This document shows positions 25,501-40,515 of a DNA stretch of 64,000 nucleotides, one piece after another; position 1 is the first letter of the stretch; the number at the start of each line of letters is the position of its first letter. Both the position numbers and the translations under genes were made by a program. The notes beneath the pieces were generated by a model. It was not told the DNA's origin and searched no databases. It saw only the letters and a program-made list of their open reading frames with translations. The DNA lies in contig JAVGWX010000006.1 in assembly GCA_036924085.1 (NCBI GenBank), positions 38,932,445 through 38,996,444 on the forward strand. The letters run 5' to 3'. This stretch comes from Ariolimax columbianus (lineage: Eukaryota; Mollusca; Gastropoda; Stylommatophora; Arionidae).

Positions 25501-28500
25501 CTGTTCCTGTCACTTGCAGGTGGAATGGGGATCTTGGTCAGCTATGGGTCACTAACCCTGATGCAAGTAGCTAGCTATGAGCTGATAGCTGCTGTCAGCT
25601 CATTAACTGCTGCATCTTCAGTCCCACAGCATTTTTGAGACCAAGTTTTTCTTTCCTCTTAACCCTATTCTCCTAGCCAGACTGTATGAGTACAGCCTGT
25701 TCAAAGGGTCGCCACTTTGAGGTGAAATAGGGTCTAGGTCAGCTATGATTCGCTGACCCTGGTGCAAGCTACCTGTTCTCAGCTCATTCACTGCTACACA
25801 TTCTGCCTTTTGTCTTAATTTTATTATAGGTCCTGTTGATGTGAAGGCTATTACCCTGGTCAGTTGAAACACACTGACCAAACCCTCACCTCACATCCAC
25901 GCCATGCAAACAGACTATATTACAGTAGTCTGACCAATGAGATGGGGACTGGCACTGTGATCCACATAGTGGTGTGCCCACTGAGAAGCCTAACATTACA
26001 CTACAGCCAGGAGGAGGGTCAAGGTCCAGCTACCTCAGTATCTCATATGATATTAAGAGGTTCCACTACCAGTAAAACATTGTCAAGAGTAAAGAATGCA
26101 GCATGAGTAGCTTTAGACAATAACCAGTGTGAGTCTTATGGAGCAAAGAATAGGACTTGTAATATTTCAAGCATGTCGTAAAGAGGGTTGTGATTGGGAT
26201 TAGCAACCTCATTATGTAAAACAGATTGCTACAGAAATCACCTATGTAAATAGCACAAAAAGTGTATTCTTGTCTTCTTCTTGTTCCTTTTTACTCCAGC
26301 TGGAGTATAGTAGGTTGCCATTCACAAGCAAAGATGGTGACAGCATCAGACATGTTTATTCAGTTGTGACTGCACAGTCCGATCTGAGCGTGACAAACTC
26401 TACTGCACGTAGGGACTCACGTGAATAGCATTAGTAATTGGGCCGAATTTCATTTTGTCCTATTGTGCAGCTTGCTTTTCCTGAGCCTCAATAATGGTTG
26501 TCTGCTCAGCGGTGCGAGCACCAAGTGTGATGCCAGTGCACTAGGCACTAGAAGAACAACATTTTCGTGGCCATGTGCCTGTACATGTCCATGGGGGTCG
26601 ACCGCCTATGCGATGGCAAGATGGACTGAACAAAGACATAGGCCCGCATTAGTACAGTGTTACAAAAAATCGGGACACATACAGAATATTGTTGGCTTCC
26701 TCGCATACGGCACATCTGCTAGACTGACACCGAGGATAATGTCAATGTGAACATATTATCATTACACAATAGTGGTTTCTCAATTTAACATTGTGACCAA
26801 AGATGAAGCAATGAATGAGCTGACAGTAGCCAGTGACTCATAGTATCAGGGACACACCTGACCAAGACCCTACTCTGCATTCAAGTGTAAGCGTTGAAAA
26901 CAAGCTGTACTCATGTAGTCTAGAGAAAGAGATCGTGGAAGGAAGGCAAACCCCGTCCCAAAAATGCAGCGTTGAAATTGGATGAGTCAGGCCAAAAGGT
27001 GCGGCCTTGCTGTAAACTACAACACAGTGTGGTGCAGCCTTGCTGTAAACTACAACACAATGTGGTGCGGCCTTGCTGTAAACTACAACACAATGTGGTG
27101 CGGCCTTGCTGTAAACTACAACACAGTGTGGTGCGGCCTTGCTGTAAACTACAACACAGTGTGGTGCAGCCTTGCTGTAAACTACAACACAGTGTGGTGC
27201 GGCCTTGCTGTAAACTACAACACAATGTGGTGCGGCCTTGCTGTAAACTACAACACAGTGTGGTGCGGCCTTGCTGTAAACTACAACACAGTGTGGTGCG
27301 GCCTTGCTGTAAACTACAACACAGTGTGGTGCGGCCTTGCTGTAAACTACAACACAGTGTGGTGCGGCCTTGCTGTAAACTACAACACAGTGTGGTGCGG
27401 CCTTGCTGTAAACTACAACACAATGTGGTGCGGCCTTGCTGTAAACTACAACACAATGTGGTGCGGCCTTGCTGTAAACTACAACACAATGTGGTGCGGC
27501 CTTGCTGTAAACTACAACACAATGTGGTGCGGCCTTGCTGTAAACTACAACACAGTGTCCTTTTTCTGACGATTACCAGAAAAATGTAAAATCAACGTCC
27601 AATGACACATGAGAAACTGTTGGAAAGAGCCAGACAAATAACAGTGTAACATGAGGAAAGTGGAAGATGCTGGCAATGGATAGGTCTCATATTAAGGAAA
27701 CAACCTGACAGTATTACAATGCAGTCTGTTCTGGATTCTCCATGGCAAGAGAGGTAGAGGGAGACCAAAACATACATGGAGAAGAGAGCTCACTGCAAAC
27801 ATAAATGAAACAGGAAAGACGTGGACAGAGCTGGAATGGTTACGCAAGACAGAAGGACTTGGCATATATTTATTGAAGTCATGTGCTCCACAGGGAGCCG
27901 AAACATATTATTTGATGAGCTTTCATTGTAGTGACAGATGTCCAATTATATTAAAAGAAGTAGATGGCTTTACGACACAGCTAGAAAAGATGCATGGGCA
28001 TTCATTGTTCTCAAGAAATCAGTGTCTTTGTTAGCTGTGCATAAAAGTACACTATATTGTGGTGTGTAAAGTACTGACAAAAACCCAACCTCAAACACCT
28101 GGAATGCAGCCTAACCATTGAGGTGAGGATACACACTGATTCTGCAGTGATGAGCACGCCCAGAAGCTTCGCACTACAGTCAGGAGGTCATATGCTAATC
28201 TTCTTCAGTGCATCCCAGGATATAAATTAAGCCACTAAAACTCGCAACCAGAGAAAATCCATCAAGAGAGAATAACTGCACAAGTAGTTTTGGACAACAA
28301 CATTGACTTTGTTAAAATAGCTAAGCAATAAACACATGCAAGGTGACAACTTATATTAGAACATGATGAGCAGATCTAATATATGAAACTTAAAGTTCCA
28401 GTTTATTTAGTTCATTAACATCATGGTAGAAAGTTGTGCCTTCAAGCCTTTAAATAAACTGATTGAAGTGCTACCAAAACAGGGTGAATACCCATTTACC

Positions 28501-29984
28501 TCACCATCGCTGTCTCTTCAGCTCCATTTAGGTAAAAAGATGTTATAATATAAAAGGTAGTCCAATAGTACTTAGTAGACACTGCTATTGGGAATGAAGT
28601 GTTAAGACACTTCATTGTACAAGGCCACAATTTGTTTATGAGGTTGGGTGGCACCAGTTCACACCTTCATTACCTTTCTGTACCATAGATAGAGTAAGCC
28701 AGGTACTCATTTACAACAGGTCAACTGGAGCAAGTCTGCAATATGGAGAGGAGGGTGGACCCTGTACCTTTGCCTAAAAAGTGAGTGCTCTAACACTACG
28801 CTAATCAGAAACTCAATAATGTAACTTTTTAATATAAGATTTATTTAACAATGATAATAACATTTTAAAAAATAGAGTATGGTAAAACGTAAGAAATTTA
28901 ATTAAATTGCAGTATTTGGTATCATTTAATAGAATTTAGGAAATCAATCAAATGAGCAATATTATATGGTTTAAGCTTAGAATATGTTGGCAATCGTAAC
29001 CCATTTGATTGGTTAAACTGATTGGTCTTTTCGGTCAATCCAAGTAAAGCAGAGAACCACCATAGTAGTAGTATAAAATAAGTACATAAATACAGACATT
29101 CGGCAAGAGTTAAACATACAAGAGAACTGGCACTTTACTGGTTTATCAATTCCATCGAGGCCAAAAAATTGAAATATTCTGGTCACATCAAGAGACACAA
29201 GGCAGAAGAGGTGTGGGTAGACCATATCACCAAGATAGCAACGAATGCTCGGGAATGAGTTTTCTTTCAGGCAGGTTGTAATGGGAGCAACGTTCTACAA
29301 AGGACATGCTACGTGATGATGATATCAATCAGATATATAATAATACATATAGTCCTTTCTCACTGAACTTCACAATAGAATCGTATGATGATGGCGAAAC
29401 CTGCATTTGCATATGCTGCTTCAACAACTCAATCAACGTGAATGTCAATAGCAATTATTTTACTTTAACTTTACAGTTGTCGGTTTGAGTTTACATGTTG
29501 AGGTTGCCAGCCAAATACTAGATTAAAATACACAACGCCCTGTGGCAACGGTACTAAAACTAAAACCCTTCGCCTTCGTAGTCATCTTTTACAACATCAA
29601 CATGCTTGAAGTACTTGAACGAATACACTGTAATTTACAGTGCTCCTATTTTGTTCAACCTGTGTACCACTTGGGTAATAATCATAAATAATTGGTTTGG
29701 CAATTATTTAATTATTAGTTATTTGGTTCTAAACTAATAACTAATTGAGTAATTCAATCGACTAACTACTAGTACTACTACTAGTACTAGTCTACACGTA
29801 ACACTACTACTAATAACTATTACTAAATAACTAAGTAATACTTCTCAACTAAACTTACTTACTTAACTAGTACTAGCTAGCTGTTGCTCTTACCTGTTTT
29901 AGGTGGGTATCTATAAGCACTTTGAGAAGACGCATCTCCACTATCTTCACCTCCATTTCTATTCCGAGTTAAAGTAGAACCCAT
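1418..29984 (-). CDS. MGRN1: MGRN1/RNF157-type RING E3 ubiquitin ligase (11 exons seen, 3' end outside window)
   Basis: The eleven exons described separately splice with matching phases into 450 codons plus two bases. The product begins MGSTLTR, giving a Gly2 suited to N-myristoylation as in the vertebrate proteins. The conserved domain N-terminal to the RING runs over about residues 25-262, and the C3HC4 RING over residues 277-315. The family ubiquitinates substrates on endosomes and at the cell periphery; known MGRN1 targets include TSG101 and melanocortin signalling components. The human protein is about 550 residues, so roughly a quarter of the tail probably lies beyond position 1. Vertebrates have two paralogues, MGRN1 and RNF157; an invertebrate copy would be the single pre-duplication gene, so the symbol is approximate. 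Introns are large and loaded with repeats. The gene is divergent from UBALD. I see no disabling change in any exon. Confidence 0.93.
2203..2496 (-). mobile_element. RTE-like retrotransposon 3' end, TSD GTCAAGTT
   Basis: On the minus strand this reads RRPRGRPKVRWEDNIPQSL then DWKEARKKTAERAVW, the usual C-terminal tail of RTE-like LINE proteins, followed by a (TAAG)n tail. A perfect 8-bp TSD, GTCAAGTT, stands at 2195-2202 and 2497-2504. Confidence 0.8.
2603..2947 (+). pseudogene. Mariner transposase fragment
   Basis: 114 codons containing the paired helix-turn-helix region of a mariner transposase (DKSMSKTTVK, LTKDLPRPGQAH, LSLSLLAEKFAVSLGAVQMV, VSKKLKYRKVCSQWVPRLL). The reading resumes after the retrotransposon insertion at 2968-3997 with the GDEWW catalytic segment. 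Truncated; part of the fold-back element. Confidence 0.8.
2968..3997 (-). mobile_element. RNH-1 non-LTR retrotransposon, 5'-truncated, TSD GAGGGTGATTC
   Basis: The minus strand encodes linker (FAEIAKAEM), RNase H (YTDSSVTN, then VQWVPSHCNIQGNEEADRLA) and the C-terminal zinc motif (ECSCGTGKMTPEHLLQNC), then the CGTACGAAGAAGAAGAAG tail. An 11-bp direct repeat, GAGGGTGATTC, at 2957-2967 and 3998-4008 marks the insertion. The RNase H frame is broken by small deletions, and the catalytic DGS has become DSS. Confidence 0.88.
4450..5032. other. MGRN1 intron, no feature recognised
   Basis: Unique-looking AT-rich sequence between the fold-back element and exon 10. I see no repeat or gene. Confidence 0.5.
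5033..5121 (-). CDS. MGRN1: MGRN1 exon 10 (probable)
   Basis: 89 nt read as VSGPIEYQKEMDTDKESNKG followed by a Lys/Glu-rich run. The donor is GTTTGT. The frame from exon 9 requires the acceptor TTACAG at 5122-5123 and not the stronger TGCAG eight bases upstream, which would run into a stop. An unseen small exon between 6780 and 5121 is the alternative. The product is a low-complexity acidic/basic tail, as in the variable C-terminus of the family. Confidence 0.7.
5303..5640 (+). mobile_element. RTE-like retrotransposon tail, decayed
   Basis: Related to 59640-60000: shared pattern (I/R)xxDIRR/K..TTPVLD..KR..KxFxHAT and the later YxCNxYKxKGRPRKRW region. Stops and frame changes throughout. Confidence 0.6.
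6110..6425 (-). repeat. Family A dispersed repeat
   Basis: Minus orientation, diverged: TTTGGTCCGACACATCCGAC at about 6213, then CTGTTATCCAGGACCACCAT and GGTCACTGGCTGCTGCAGCT, the order seen in other Family A copies. Confidence 0.75.
6780..6891 (-). CDS. MGRN1: MGRN1 exon 9
   Basis: 112 nt, acceptor GCCAG and donor GTGTGT. Reads SDTEENPVNQEG then VPQGYEAISLIEALNG. The VPxGYExISLxEALNG motif is conserved C-terminal to the RING in MGRN1/RNF157. Leaves one base. Confidence 0.9.
7440..7676 (-). CDS. MGRN1: MGRN1 exon 8 (RING finger)
   Basis: 237 nt (79 codons, residues 263-341), acceptor TTTAAG and donor GTATGC. Contains the C3HC4 RING with Cys277, Cys280, Cys292, His294, Cys298, Cys301, Cys312 and Cys315, including the diagnostic DTLILPCRHLCLC. 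This domain recruits the E2 enzyme. The acceptor region is tandemly triplicated at 39-bp spacing (acceptors at 7676, 7715 and 7754). Only the 7676 choice avoids an in-frame TAA, so it is taken as the coding one. Confidence 0.95.
7677..7769 (-). repeat. Triplicated 39-bp splice-acceptor unit before RING exon
   Basis: The unit GGTCAACATCCT followed by about 27 bp (plus strand) occurs three times, starting inside exon 8. Each copy carries an intron-exon acceptor on the minus strand: TTTAAG (exon start 7676), TTTCAG (7715), TTTTAG (7754). The third unit is cut by the SINE-V insertion at 7770-8039. Confidence 0.9.
7770..8039 (-). mobile_element. SINE-V, tRNA-derived SINE, TSD AATAAAGTGTA
   Basis: The minus strand begins GGAGCCGTGTATCGCAGTGG (box A) with a B-box-like GGTCCTGGGTTCA, then the SINE-V body and an (ACTTT)n-type tail. 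The 11-bp TSD AATAAAGTGTA lies at 7759-7769 and 8040-8050. Confidence 0.85.
8145..8382 (+). repeat. Family A dispersed repeat, diverged
   Basis: Contains the ordered Family A blocks: GAGCTGACTGCAACCAG, GGAAACAGGCTGCACTAG, GACTGGCTAAG and GGATGTGTCGAATCAAAAGG. A SINE-T copy abuts its 3' end. Confidence 0.65.
8383..8598 (+). mobile_element. SINE-T copy
   Basis: GGGGACGGCGCAGCCTTGTGG head with box A (TTGTGGTTAAGTGAC) and box B (GGGTTCGATCCCC), a body containing AATGCATGCTGAAGCCGG, and a final A-run. About 30 bp are missing between GATCCCC and GGGGAAGC compared with other copies. Confidence 0.85.
9379..9600 (+). mobile_element. SINE-T copy, diverged
   Basis: GGGGTGGCATGGGCTAGTGG head, AACAGCACCGGCCGTTACAT, and ACATAAAATGCATGCC. 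The B box is damaged (GGGTTCCCTCCCC). It runs into three imperfect copies of GGGGAATAGAGAAATATG-like sequence at 9562-9660. Confidence 0.8.
9690..10080 (+). mobile_element. SINE-C1 copy
   Basis: Plus orientation: GTCCGGTCAGGCAAATTATA (about 9758), GGTGAGGGATCGGCTT, GCACAAAAGAATAATCC and a CAAACAACACAA-like tail. A run of 16 C sits inside it at 9989-10004. Confidence 0.7.
10196..10356 (-). CDS. MGRN1: MGRN1 exon 7
   Basis: 161 nt, acceptor CCAAAG and donor GTAAGC. Reads EHVGHAHITYAVIEKSQEGS then YTMKPLKQKQVVDGLCYLLQ and EIYGIENKS. The VKPLKQKQ..YLLQEIYGIENK motif directly precedes the RING in this family. Ends in phase 0. Confidence 0.94.
10800..11130 (+). repeat. Family A dispersed repeat, near full length
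   Basis: GATCAAGATGCTGAGCAGTG start, AGTCGGATGTATCAGATCGG middle, TTCAAGCTGTAAACTACAAC, then TTGGTAGCAAGAGATTGAGA and an AACAAACAAAGAAG end. Near collinear with the copies at 24330 (+), 46890 (-) and 57530 (-). Confidence 0.82.
11440..11770 (+). mobile_element. RTE-like retrotransposon tail
   Basis: Open frame with REKVGTIPCLQYIEQQRTNW, FSHIVRMQPDHIVRATFYSR and KRWTDNIN, the C-terminal arrangement of RTE-like LINE proteins (a WxxHxxRM motif, then a basic stretch and RW). Ends near a GACAAAAGAAGAAGCAGAAG tail. Confidence 0.7.
11975..12195 (+). mobile_element. SINE-V copy
   Basis: tRNA-like head with GATCAGCGCAGCGGTA and B-box-like GGGTTCAACTCCC, then TGGTACCTGATTTACGGTTA and CTGAAGTCTCTAACACTTCA. 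Collinear with 56270-56480 (+). Confidence 0.75.
12450..12780 (+). mobile_element. SINE-C2 copy
   Basis: GTCAGGTGAAACATGCTGAT, GGTGGGGATCGACACTGTGA, GAGGAGCCTCACATTGCACT, then GAGAGCCACTGTAACC and a CAACAGCAACAACAA tail. A second copy follows directly in the same orientation. Confidence 0.78.
12795..13075 (+). mobile_element. SINE-C2 copy, tandem to the previous one
   Basis: Same block order as 12450-12780 (GTCAGGTGAAACATACTGAT to GTAGCATCCAACAACAATAA). It stops about 20 bp from the MGRN1 exon 6 donor. Confidence 0.78.
13094..13157 (-). CDS. MGRN1: MGRN1 exon 6
   Basis: 64 nt, acceptor GAACAG and donor GTAAGT. Reads WQYSFDREVYPIAIHCTVEE, matching the DLDRGVFPVVIQAVVDEG part of vertebrate MGRN1. 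Ends with one spare base. A SINE-C2 copy lies about 20 bp beyond the donor. Confidence 0.9.
13170..13680. other. MGRN1 intron, AT-rich, nothing recognised
   Basis: AT-rich stretch with poly-A/T runs upstream of exon 6. No repeat family seen. Confidence 0.5.
13960..14110 (+). repeat. Family A dispersed repeat, 3' part
   Basis: AGATGTGTTGCACCGAAAGA, CGCAGTCAAGCTGCAAACTA, ACACATTCCGTTCTCTGGAC, then AGGGATTGCTAGAGGGAG. The 5' half is absent. Confidence 0.78.
14705..14822 (-). CDS. MGRN1: MGRN1 exon 5
   Basis: 118 nt, acceptor CAATAG and donor GTAATA. Reads YHPRDSAMSSEIYHYKRGAG then QNFSQPSHTLDPSRFPDEE. The YHYKRGxxQxFSxPS block is a family hallmark. Ends in phase 0. Confidence 0.92.
15281..15549 (-). 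mobile_element. RNH-1 3'-end segment of the chimera
   Basis: The minus strand reads from ACTCCGCACAGGCCACAATA to the GAAGAAG tail, so only the last 270 bp of the element. It joins the next RNH-1 copy's tail with no TSD between them. Confidence 0.82.
16479..16891 (-). mobile_element. RNH-6 retrotransposon 3' fragment, TSD ACCTCCGGAAT
   Basis: It interrupts RNH-1 after HIIPEV. The minus strand reads PVTYQQKIRMIKSIRK, NRQEQTVVLRLRTGHNRLR and CTCGQAPQTAEHKLQN, a related but distinct element, ending AAGCGAACGAAAGAAGAAG. The 11-bp TSD ACCTCCGGAAT lies at 16468-16478 and 16892-16902. Confidence 0.82.
17580..17920. other. Unclassified GC-richer segment
   Basis: Contains a short inverted repeat (ACAGGGACAGATGTCCCTGT) and GTTAGTCGCCTCTTACGACA near its end, a motif that recurs in diverged form across the window. 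No coding frame of note. Probably an uncharacterised repeat. Confidence 0.4.
18240..19080 (+). mobile_element. RNH-4 retrotransposon fragment (RNase H), decayed
   Basis: Readable pieces: YTDGSAFKSTSFAGYG, MDKAEAEAIKTAVQIL, LQWIPGHSWLLGNEVADRLA, then HPDETVRHLLIECKAV (zinc motif). These hold the RNase H D, E and H..D positions. Many stops and frame changes. Related to 36370-37025. Confidence 0.78.
19809..19952 (-). CDS. MGRN1: MGRN1 exon 4
   Basis: 144 nt, acceptor ATACAG and donor GTAAGT. The variable linker SAPNKVDGSADM is followed by NIEFIFDSDVRCAIRVHYF, matching the YSLEFTFDADARVAI segment of vertebrate MGRN1. Confidence 0.92.
20640..21870 (+). mobile_element. CR1/L2-like retrotransposon fragment with duplicated 3' end
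   Basis: Reverse transcriptase remnants: KFNVDKCTVIHIGR, MLERMQKRATKMIVGFQNYS, YEERLRKTGLQCLEGRRIRG. The block starting GTGTACAGGTGTGGAGTCCT occurs at about 21031 and again at 21425. The second block runs on to the true 3' end (AATAAACTGATTTGATACAG), so the last 420 bp are present twice. Confidence 0.8.
22094..22182 (-). CDS. MGRN1: MGRN1 exon 3
   Basis: 89 nt, acceptor TTTCAG and donor GTATGT. Reads FPYPVPTGNDPTKTLKSLV then YIRKDSLRLV. The KTLxSLVxIRKDSLRLV block is nearly invariant in MGRN1/RNF157. Leaves two bases for the next exon. Confidence 0.93.
22710..22830 (-). mobile_element. SINE-T 3' half
   Basis: Minus orientation: GCATTCGCCTTATTTCTATT, GTGTGCGTTGCACTGTGG and CATCCGACTTCAGCATG. 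The tRNA-like head is missing. Confidence 0.75.
23444..23712 (-). mobile_element. SINE-C1 copy, TSD TGGTGAC
   Basis: On the minus strand it runs from AGGAAGACTAACATCTGGTC to GCACAAAAGAGTAATCC and a CAACAACAA tail. The 7-bp TSD TGGTGAC is at 23437-23443 and 23713-23719, inside the endonuclease remnant. Confidence 0.82.
23778..24041 (-). mobile_element. SINE-T copy, TSD GGGTGGTTT
   Basis: Full-length in minus orientation: head GGGGGACGGCGTGGCCTAGTGG (box A), box B GGGTTCGATCCCC, body with AAAATGCGTGCTGAAGTCGG, A-rich tail. The 9-bp TSD GGGTGGTTT is at 23769-23777 and 24042-24050. Confidence 0.88.
24330..24660 (+). repeat. Family A dispersed repeat, near full length
   Basis: GATCAAGATGCTGAGCAGTG, TCCTGGATAACAGGCTGCAA, AGTCAGATGCGTTGGACCGA, CGCAGTCAAGCTGCAAACTA. 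Very similar to 10800-11130. Confidence 0.85.
24813..24931 (-). CDS. MGRN1: MGRN1 exon 2
   Basis: 119 nt between a CTATCAG acceptor and a GTAAGTA donor. It completes a Gly codon and reads GSYFGTHFIMGGERFESP, then GEYLFGDSEELNFLG, matching the conserved GNYFxxHFxMGGE...YLFGE block of the family. Ends in phase 0. Confidence 0.93.
24994..25324 (-). repeat. Tandem repeat, about 110 bp x 3, derived from Family A
   Basis: TTCTTCAG marks unit starts at 24994, 25103, 25216 and a more diverged fourth at 25325 (spacing 109-113). Each unit carries TTTACAGTGA..GCTGTGCCTTTCGGTTCTA..TTTCAGCA, a Family A segment. Confidence 0.8.
25325..25830 (-). repeat. Family A dispersed repeat with partly doubled 5' part
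   Basis: The minus-oriented 3' part ends with CCTTTTGACCCGACACAGAC. Two successive diverged copies of the CAGCTATGGGTCACTAACCC / CAGCTATGATTCGCTGACCC block follow (about 25538 and 25740). Confidence 0.65.
25850..26125 (+). mobile_element. SINE-C2 copy
   Basis: GGTCAGTTGAAACACACTGA, GAGATGGGGACTGGCACTGT, ACATTACACTACAGCCAGGA and AGTAGCTTTAGACAATAACC. Same block order as 12450-12780. Confidence 0.75.
26280..26700 (+). repeat. Family E repeat, unclassified
   Basis: Blocks AGCAAAGATGGTGACAGCAT, TCCTGAGCCTCAATAATGG and GCACCAAGTGTGATGCCAG recur in diverged form, in order, at 34260-34540. Confidence 0.5.
26790..26996 (+). repeat. Family A dispersed repeat, 5' part leading into the tandem array
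   Basis: GAATGAGCTGACAGTAGCCA, then TTGAAAACAAGCTGTACTCA and ATGAGTCAGGCCAAAAGGTG. The next Family A segment is the one amplified at 26997-27557. Confidence 0.75.
26997..27557 (+). repeat. 33-bp tandem array, 17 copies
   Basis: Unit GGTGCGGCCTTGCTGTAAAC plus TACAACACARTGT (33 bp). Units differ at two sites: CACAGTG or CACAATG, and GCGGCC or GCAGCC. The same segment exists once in Family A repeats (AAAGGTGCAAATATCGCAGT.. then AAGCTGTAAACTACAACACA). Because 33 is divisible by three and the unit has few stops, several frames stay open for about 200 codons; they are not genes. Confidence 0.95.
27600..27910 (+). mobile_element. RTE-like retrotransposon tail
   Basis: Reads WRWIGLILRKQPDSITMQSV, then RPKHTWRRELTANINETGKT and WTELEWLRKTEG in shifting frames, matching the common RTE tail (WxWIGHxLRK..GRPxxTWRR..W). 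A relative with the same pattern is at 41800-42125. Confidence 0.72.
27954..28007. repeat. 54-bp exact repeat, copy 1 (MGRN1 intron 1)
   Basis: Identical over 54 bp to 30971-31024 (UBALD intron 1). With the SINE-C2 insertion removed, the identity continues about 7 bp further (28306-28312). Confidence 0.9.
28008..28300 (+). mobile_element. SINE-C2 copy with an empty-site paralogue
   Basis: Contains GAGGTGAGGATACACACTGA and ACTACAGTCAGGAGGTC, and ends TTTTGGACAACAA. CATTG at 28003-28007 and 28301-28305 is the TSD. The undisturbed sequence survives at 30971-31031. Confidence 0.8.
28565..28805 (-). mobile_element. SINE-V copy
   Basis: Minus orientation: GGAATGAAGTGTTAAGACAC on the plus strand, then AGGTACTCATTTACAACAGG and AGTGAGTGCTCTAACAC (tRNA-like head). 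Diverged. Confidence 0.65.
29680..29885. repeat. Low-complexity TAC/TAG/TTAG-rich tract in MGRN1 intron 1
   Basis: Many short palindromes (ACTAGTACTACTACTAGTAC at about 29767). AT-rich and able to fold on itself; lies just downstream of the exon 1 donor. Confidence 0.7.
29894..29984 (-). CDS. MGRN1: MGRN1 exon 1 (start codon)
   Basis: Codes for residues 1-30 plus one base. It begins MGSTLTRNRNGG and ends SAYRYPPKT before a GTAAGAG donor. The SAYRYPPK stretch is the family signature just after the myristoylation start. The ATG is chosen because it matches the vertebrate MGS start. It opens the divergent promoter shared with UBALD. Confidence 0.93.
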
Positions 29985-38277
<8,293 letters not shown>

Positions 38278-39768
38278 AGTAGTTGGTCTAGAAGCTTCAC
38301 ATTTAAAAAAAAAAATACGGCAGCTTGTTACAAAGGGACGTCATAATACAATGCTGAACTTGTATGTCTTGACCTGCCGGTGTACGTGGATTACGGATAT
38401 CAATTTTCTCACTCTTCATTGAAGATTTGCACAAATTCATTGCTCTGGTATTGGTTGACTTTATTCAGGTTATTGTCAACAGATATGTAAGGCTATGGGC
38501 ATTGGTCCTCTCTTATGAAGTTTCTGTGTTATGTTATTATCACAGTGGATGTTTTATTATCTTATTCCAAAATAATAGTTTTGGGAAAAAAAATTCACAT
38601 TGTTTATGTGATCCAAATCCCACAGAAGTTGTGAATTTTTAAAAATCCCCATGAAGAATTCAGCTTTAGTGAAAATAAGGTTATGTCATGAGTTAAATTT
38701 ACTCATTATTTCTGTAAAGTCACTTATATTAGGTATGATCAAAGTAAGAAAGGTTTTTAATATTTGTATGATGTTTATATTTTTTTATTTTGGAGGTTAA
38801 CGAATTATACTGTGTGATAAATAGGTGTATGGCGCATCATGATGGTGGTAATTAGTCATTTGAACTTGGCTTGTAGAGCACATGACTTCAACACTTTTAC
38901 ACCAATACATATTTTTCTTCTTCTGTATTAAAAAAAAAAAAAAAGATCTTGTCGTAGTAGTTGATCTTATGAAACATTGTTATTTTGAATGATGATTATG
39001 TGGCCACATAGTTGTGCTACCAGTTTTTGTTACCAAAGAAACACATGCCTCAAAACCTGGTTTTTAATTCCTTTCTGGGGTAAAAATAAAAACCCGACCT
39101 GTGCAGTGGGAGTGAATGCACGGACAAGTAGCCTATATTCCTCCAACCTATAATTCTTCAAGTGATCCCCAGCAGTTTTAATAATCACAGTGATGATAGT
39201 GTAGTGTTCTTTTAAATTATTATTATACAGACATAATAACAAGATTTGTTCTTTAATCATGTAGACTCCATCCCATGGTCTGGTTGTAAATTCTCATTGA
39301 ACATTTGTGTTTCTTGGTCTGATGACTTCTTTGTGTCAACATTATTATAATTGGTTGGATCTATTCTTTATGATGCTATTTCTGATAGTTCTTCAGCCTT
39401 ATCATTTGTGTGGTGTGCTTGAGCCACTTACGGTTGACTTTGATTAACTTTTACATTTTCAAAATCTTAGCGAAATACTTTGATATTGCTATTGACCATC
39501 TACAATACATTTATCTTGGAGATGTTGCATTATTTCCTTCATTTGAGACCTTTTTATACAGACATGCAAAGAAAGCACTACCACTGGAAGCAGTGAAACT
39601 ATACCAGAGTGCAGTGATAACAAGTCTTTATCAGTAATTTAAAAAAAATGTTCCTTGGAATGTTGGATTAAAAAGAAAGAAGAATATTTTAAAGATTGGA
39701 GTTTCACAGCAATCTTGAAGTATTGTTTTCATTGGATCATTTATATGGTTTTTTTTAACCTAACAGTT
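38278..39768 (+). other. AT-rich region after UBALD, possible 3' UTR
   Basis: About 1.5 kb without a recognisable repeat, which is unusual here. A14-15 run at about 38930-38944. Open stretches such as 39410-39637 show no family I know. The likeliest content is UBALD 3' UTR and flank; I could not fix a poly(A) site. Confidence 0.4.
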
Positions 39769-39781
39769 GTATTAGTTACTT

Positions 39782-40336
39782 TAATGATTTAAGAGCAGTA
39801 CTCTGTCAACTATGCCAGCAGTCCGCACCAAAAAGAGTAGTGGTACAGTGAGTTCCATCCCACTGTAACATGCAAGGCAACGAGGAGGCAGACAGACTGG
39901 CAAAAGAAGGTGCAAGACTACCACAACCAGATTCTAGTGTGACCTACGAAGAGTCCAAAAAGCTTATTAGAGCCAGATAAATGACCAAATGGGAAACAGA
40001 ATATACTGGCTACACAAAAAATGATGCCTATTACCAGTTGAACAGAAGAGAGCAGGTCGTGGTCTTCAGACTCCGCACAGGCCACAACAGACTGACGTAC
40101 CAACTATTCAATAAACTGAAGATAGGTGGCACTGACAAATGCACTTGTAGTACCGGGAAAATGACAGCTGAATATCTGCTGCAAAACTGCCCGACATACG
40201 AGGACCAGAGAAAGCACACGTGGCCATCACCAGTTGCAACACTAGACAAGCTCTTTGGCAGTGTCGACAGCCTCAGGATGACAGCTGCTTTTTAAAAAAA
40301 AATACAGGTTGACGTTTGACAGTGTACGAAGAAGAA
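39782..40336 (+). mobile_element. RNH-1 retrotransposon, 5'-truncated, TSD GTATTAGTTACTT
   Basis: Starts inside RNase H (DLRAVLCQLCQQSAPKRVVV), continues through GNEEADRLAKEGARLPQPD and CTCSTGKMTAEYLLQNCP, and ends GTACGAAGAAGAA. A perfect 13-bp TSD, GTATTAGTTACTT, lies at 39769-39781 and 40337-40349. Two in-frame stops. Confidence 0.9.
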
Positions 40337-40357
40337 GTATTAGTTACTTAAACCTTT

Positions 40358-40515
40358 CTTCTTCTGCGTTTGTTGTTAATCTCCCTCTACCCAACCCTGA
40401 GCAGGGCTTTGCAAGTAGCAGGATGTAGTCTGGAGAACGGAATGCGTTGTGTCGCTAGTTTACAGCTTAACTGCGATATTTACACCTTTCGGTCCAACAC
40501 ATCTGACTTCGGCAG
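40358..40515 (-). repeat. Family A dispersed repeat, 3' part
   Basis: Minus orientation: CTTTGCAAGTAGCAGGATGT, GAACGGAATGCGTTGTGTCG and CTTTCGGTCCAACACATCTG. Preceded by TTCTTCTTCTGCG. Confidence 0.8.

Noticed and set aside
26997..27557. Regular 33-bp repeat as a CRISPR array
   Set aside because: Units are contiguous without variable spacers, and the DNA is animal.
26920..27589. Four overlapping open frames of about 200 codons over the 27-kb array, resembling a repetitive secreted protein
   Set aside because: They result from a 33-bp tandem unit without stops in several frames; no start context, splice signals or domain.
39410..39637. 75-codon frame after UBALD as a separate small gene
   Set aside because: No homology recognised, AT-rich context; more likely 3' UTR or flank.
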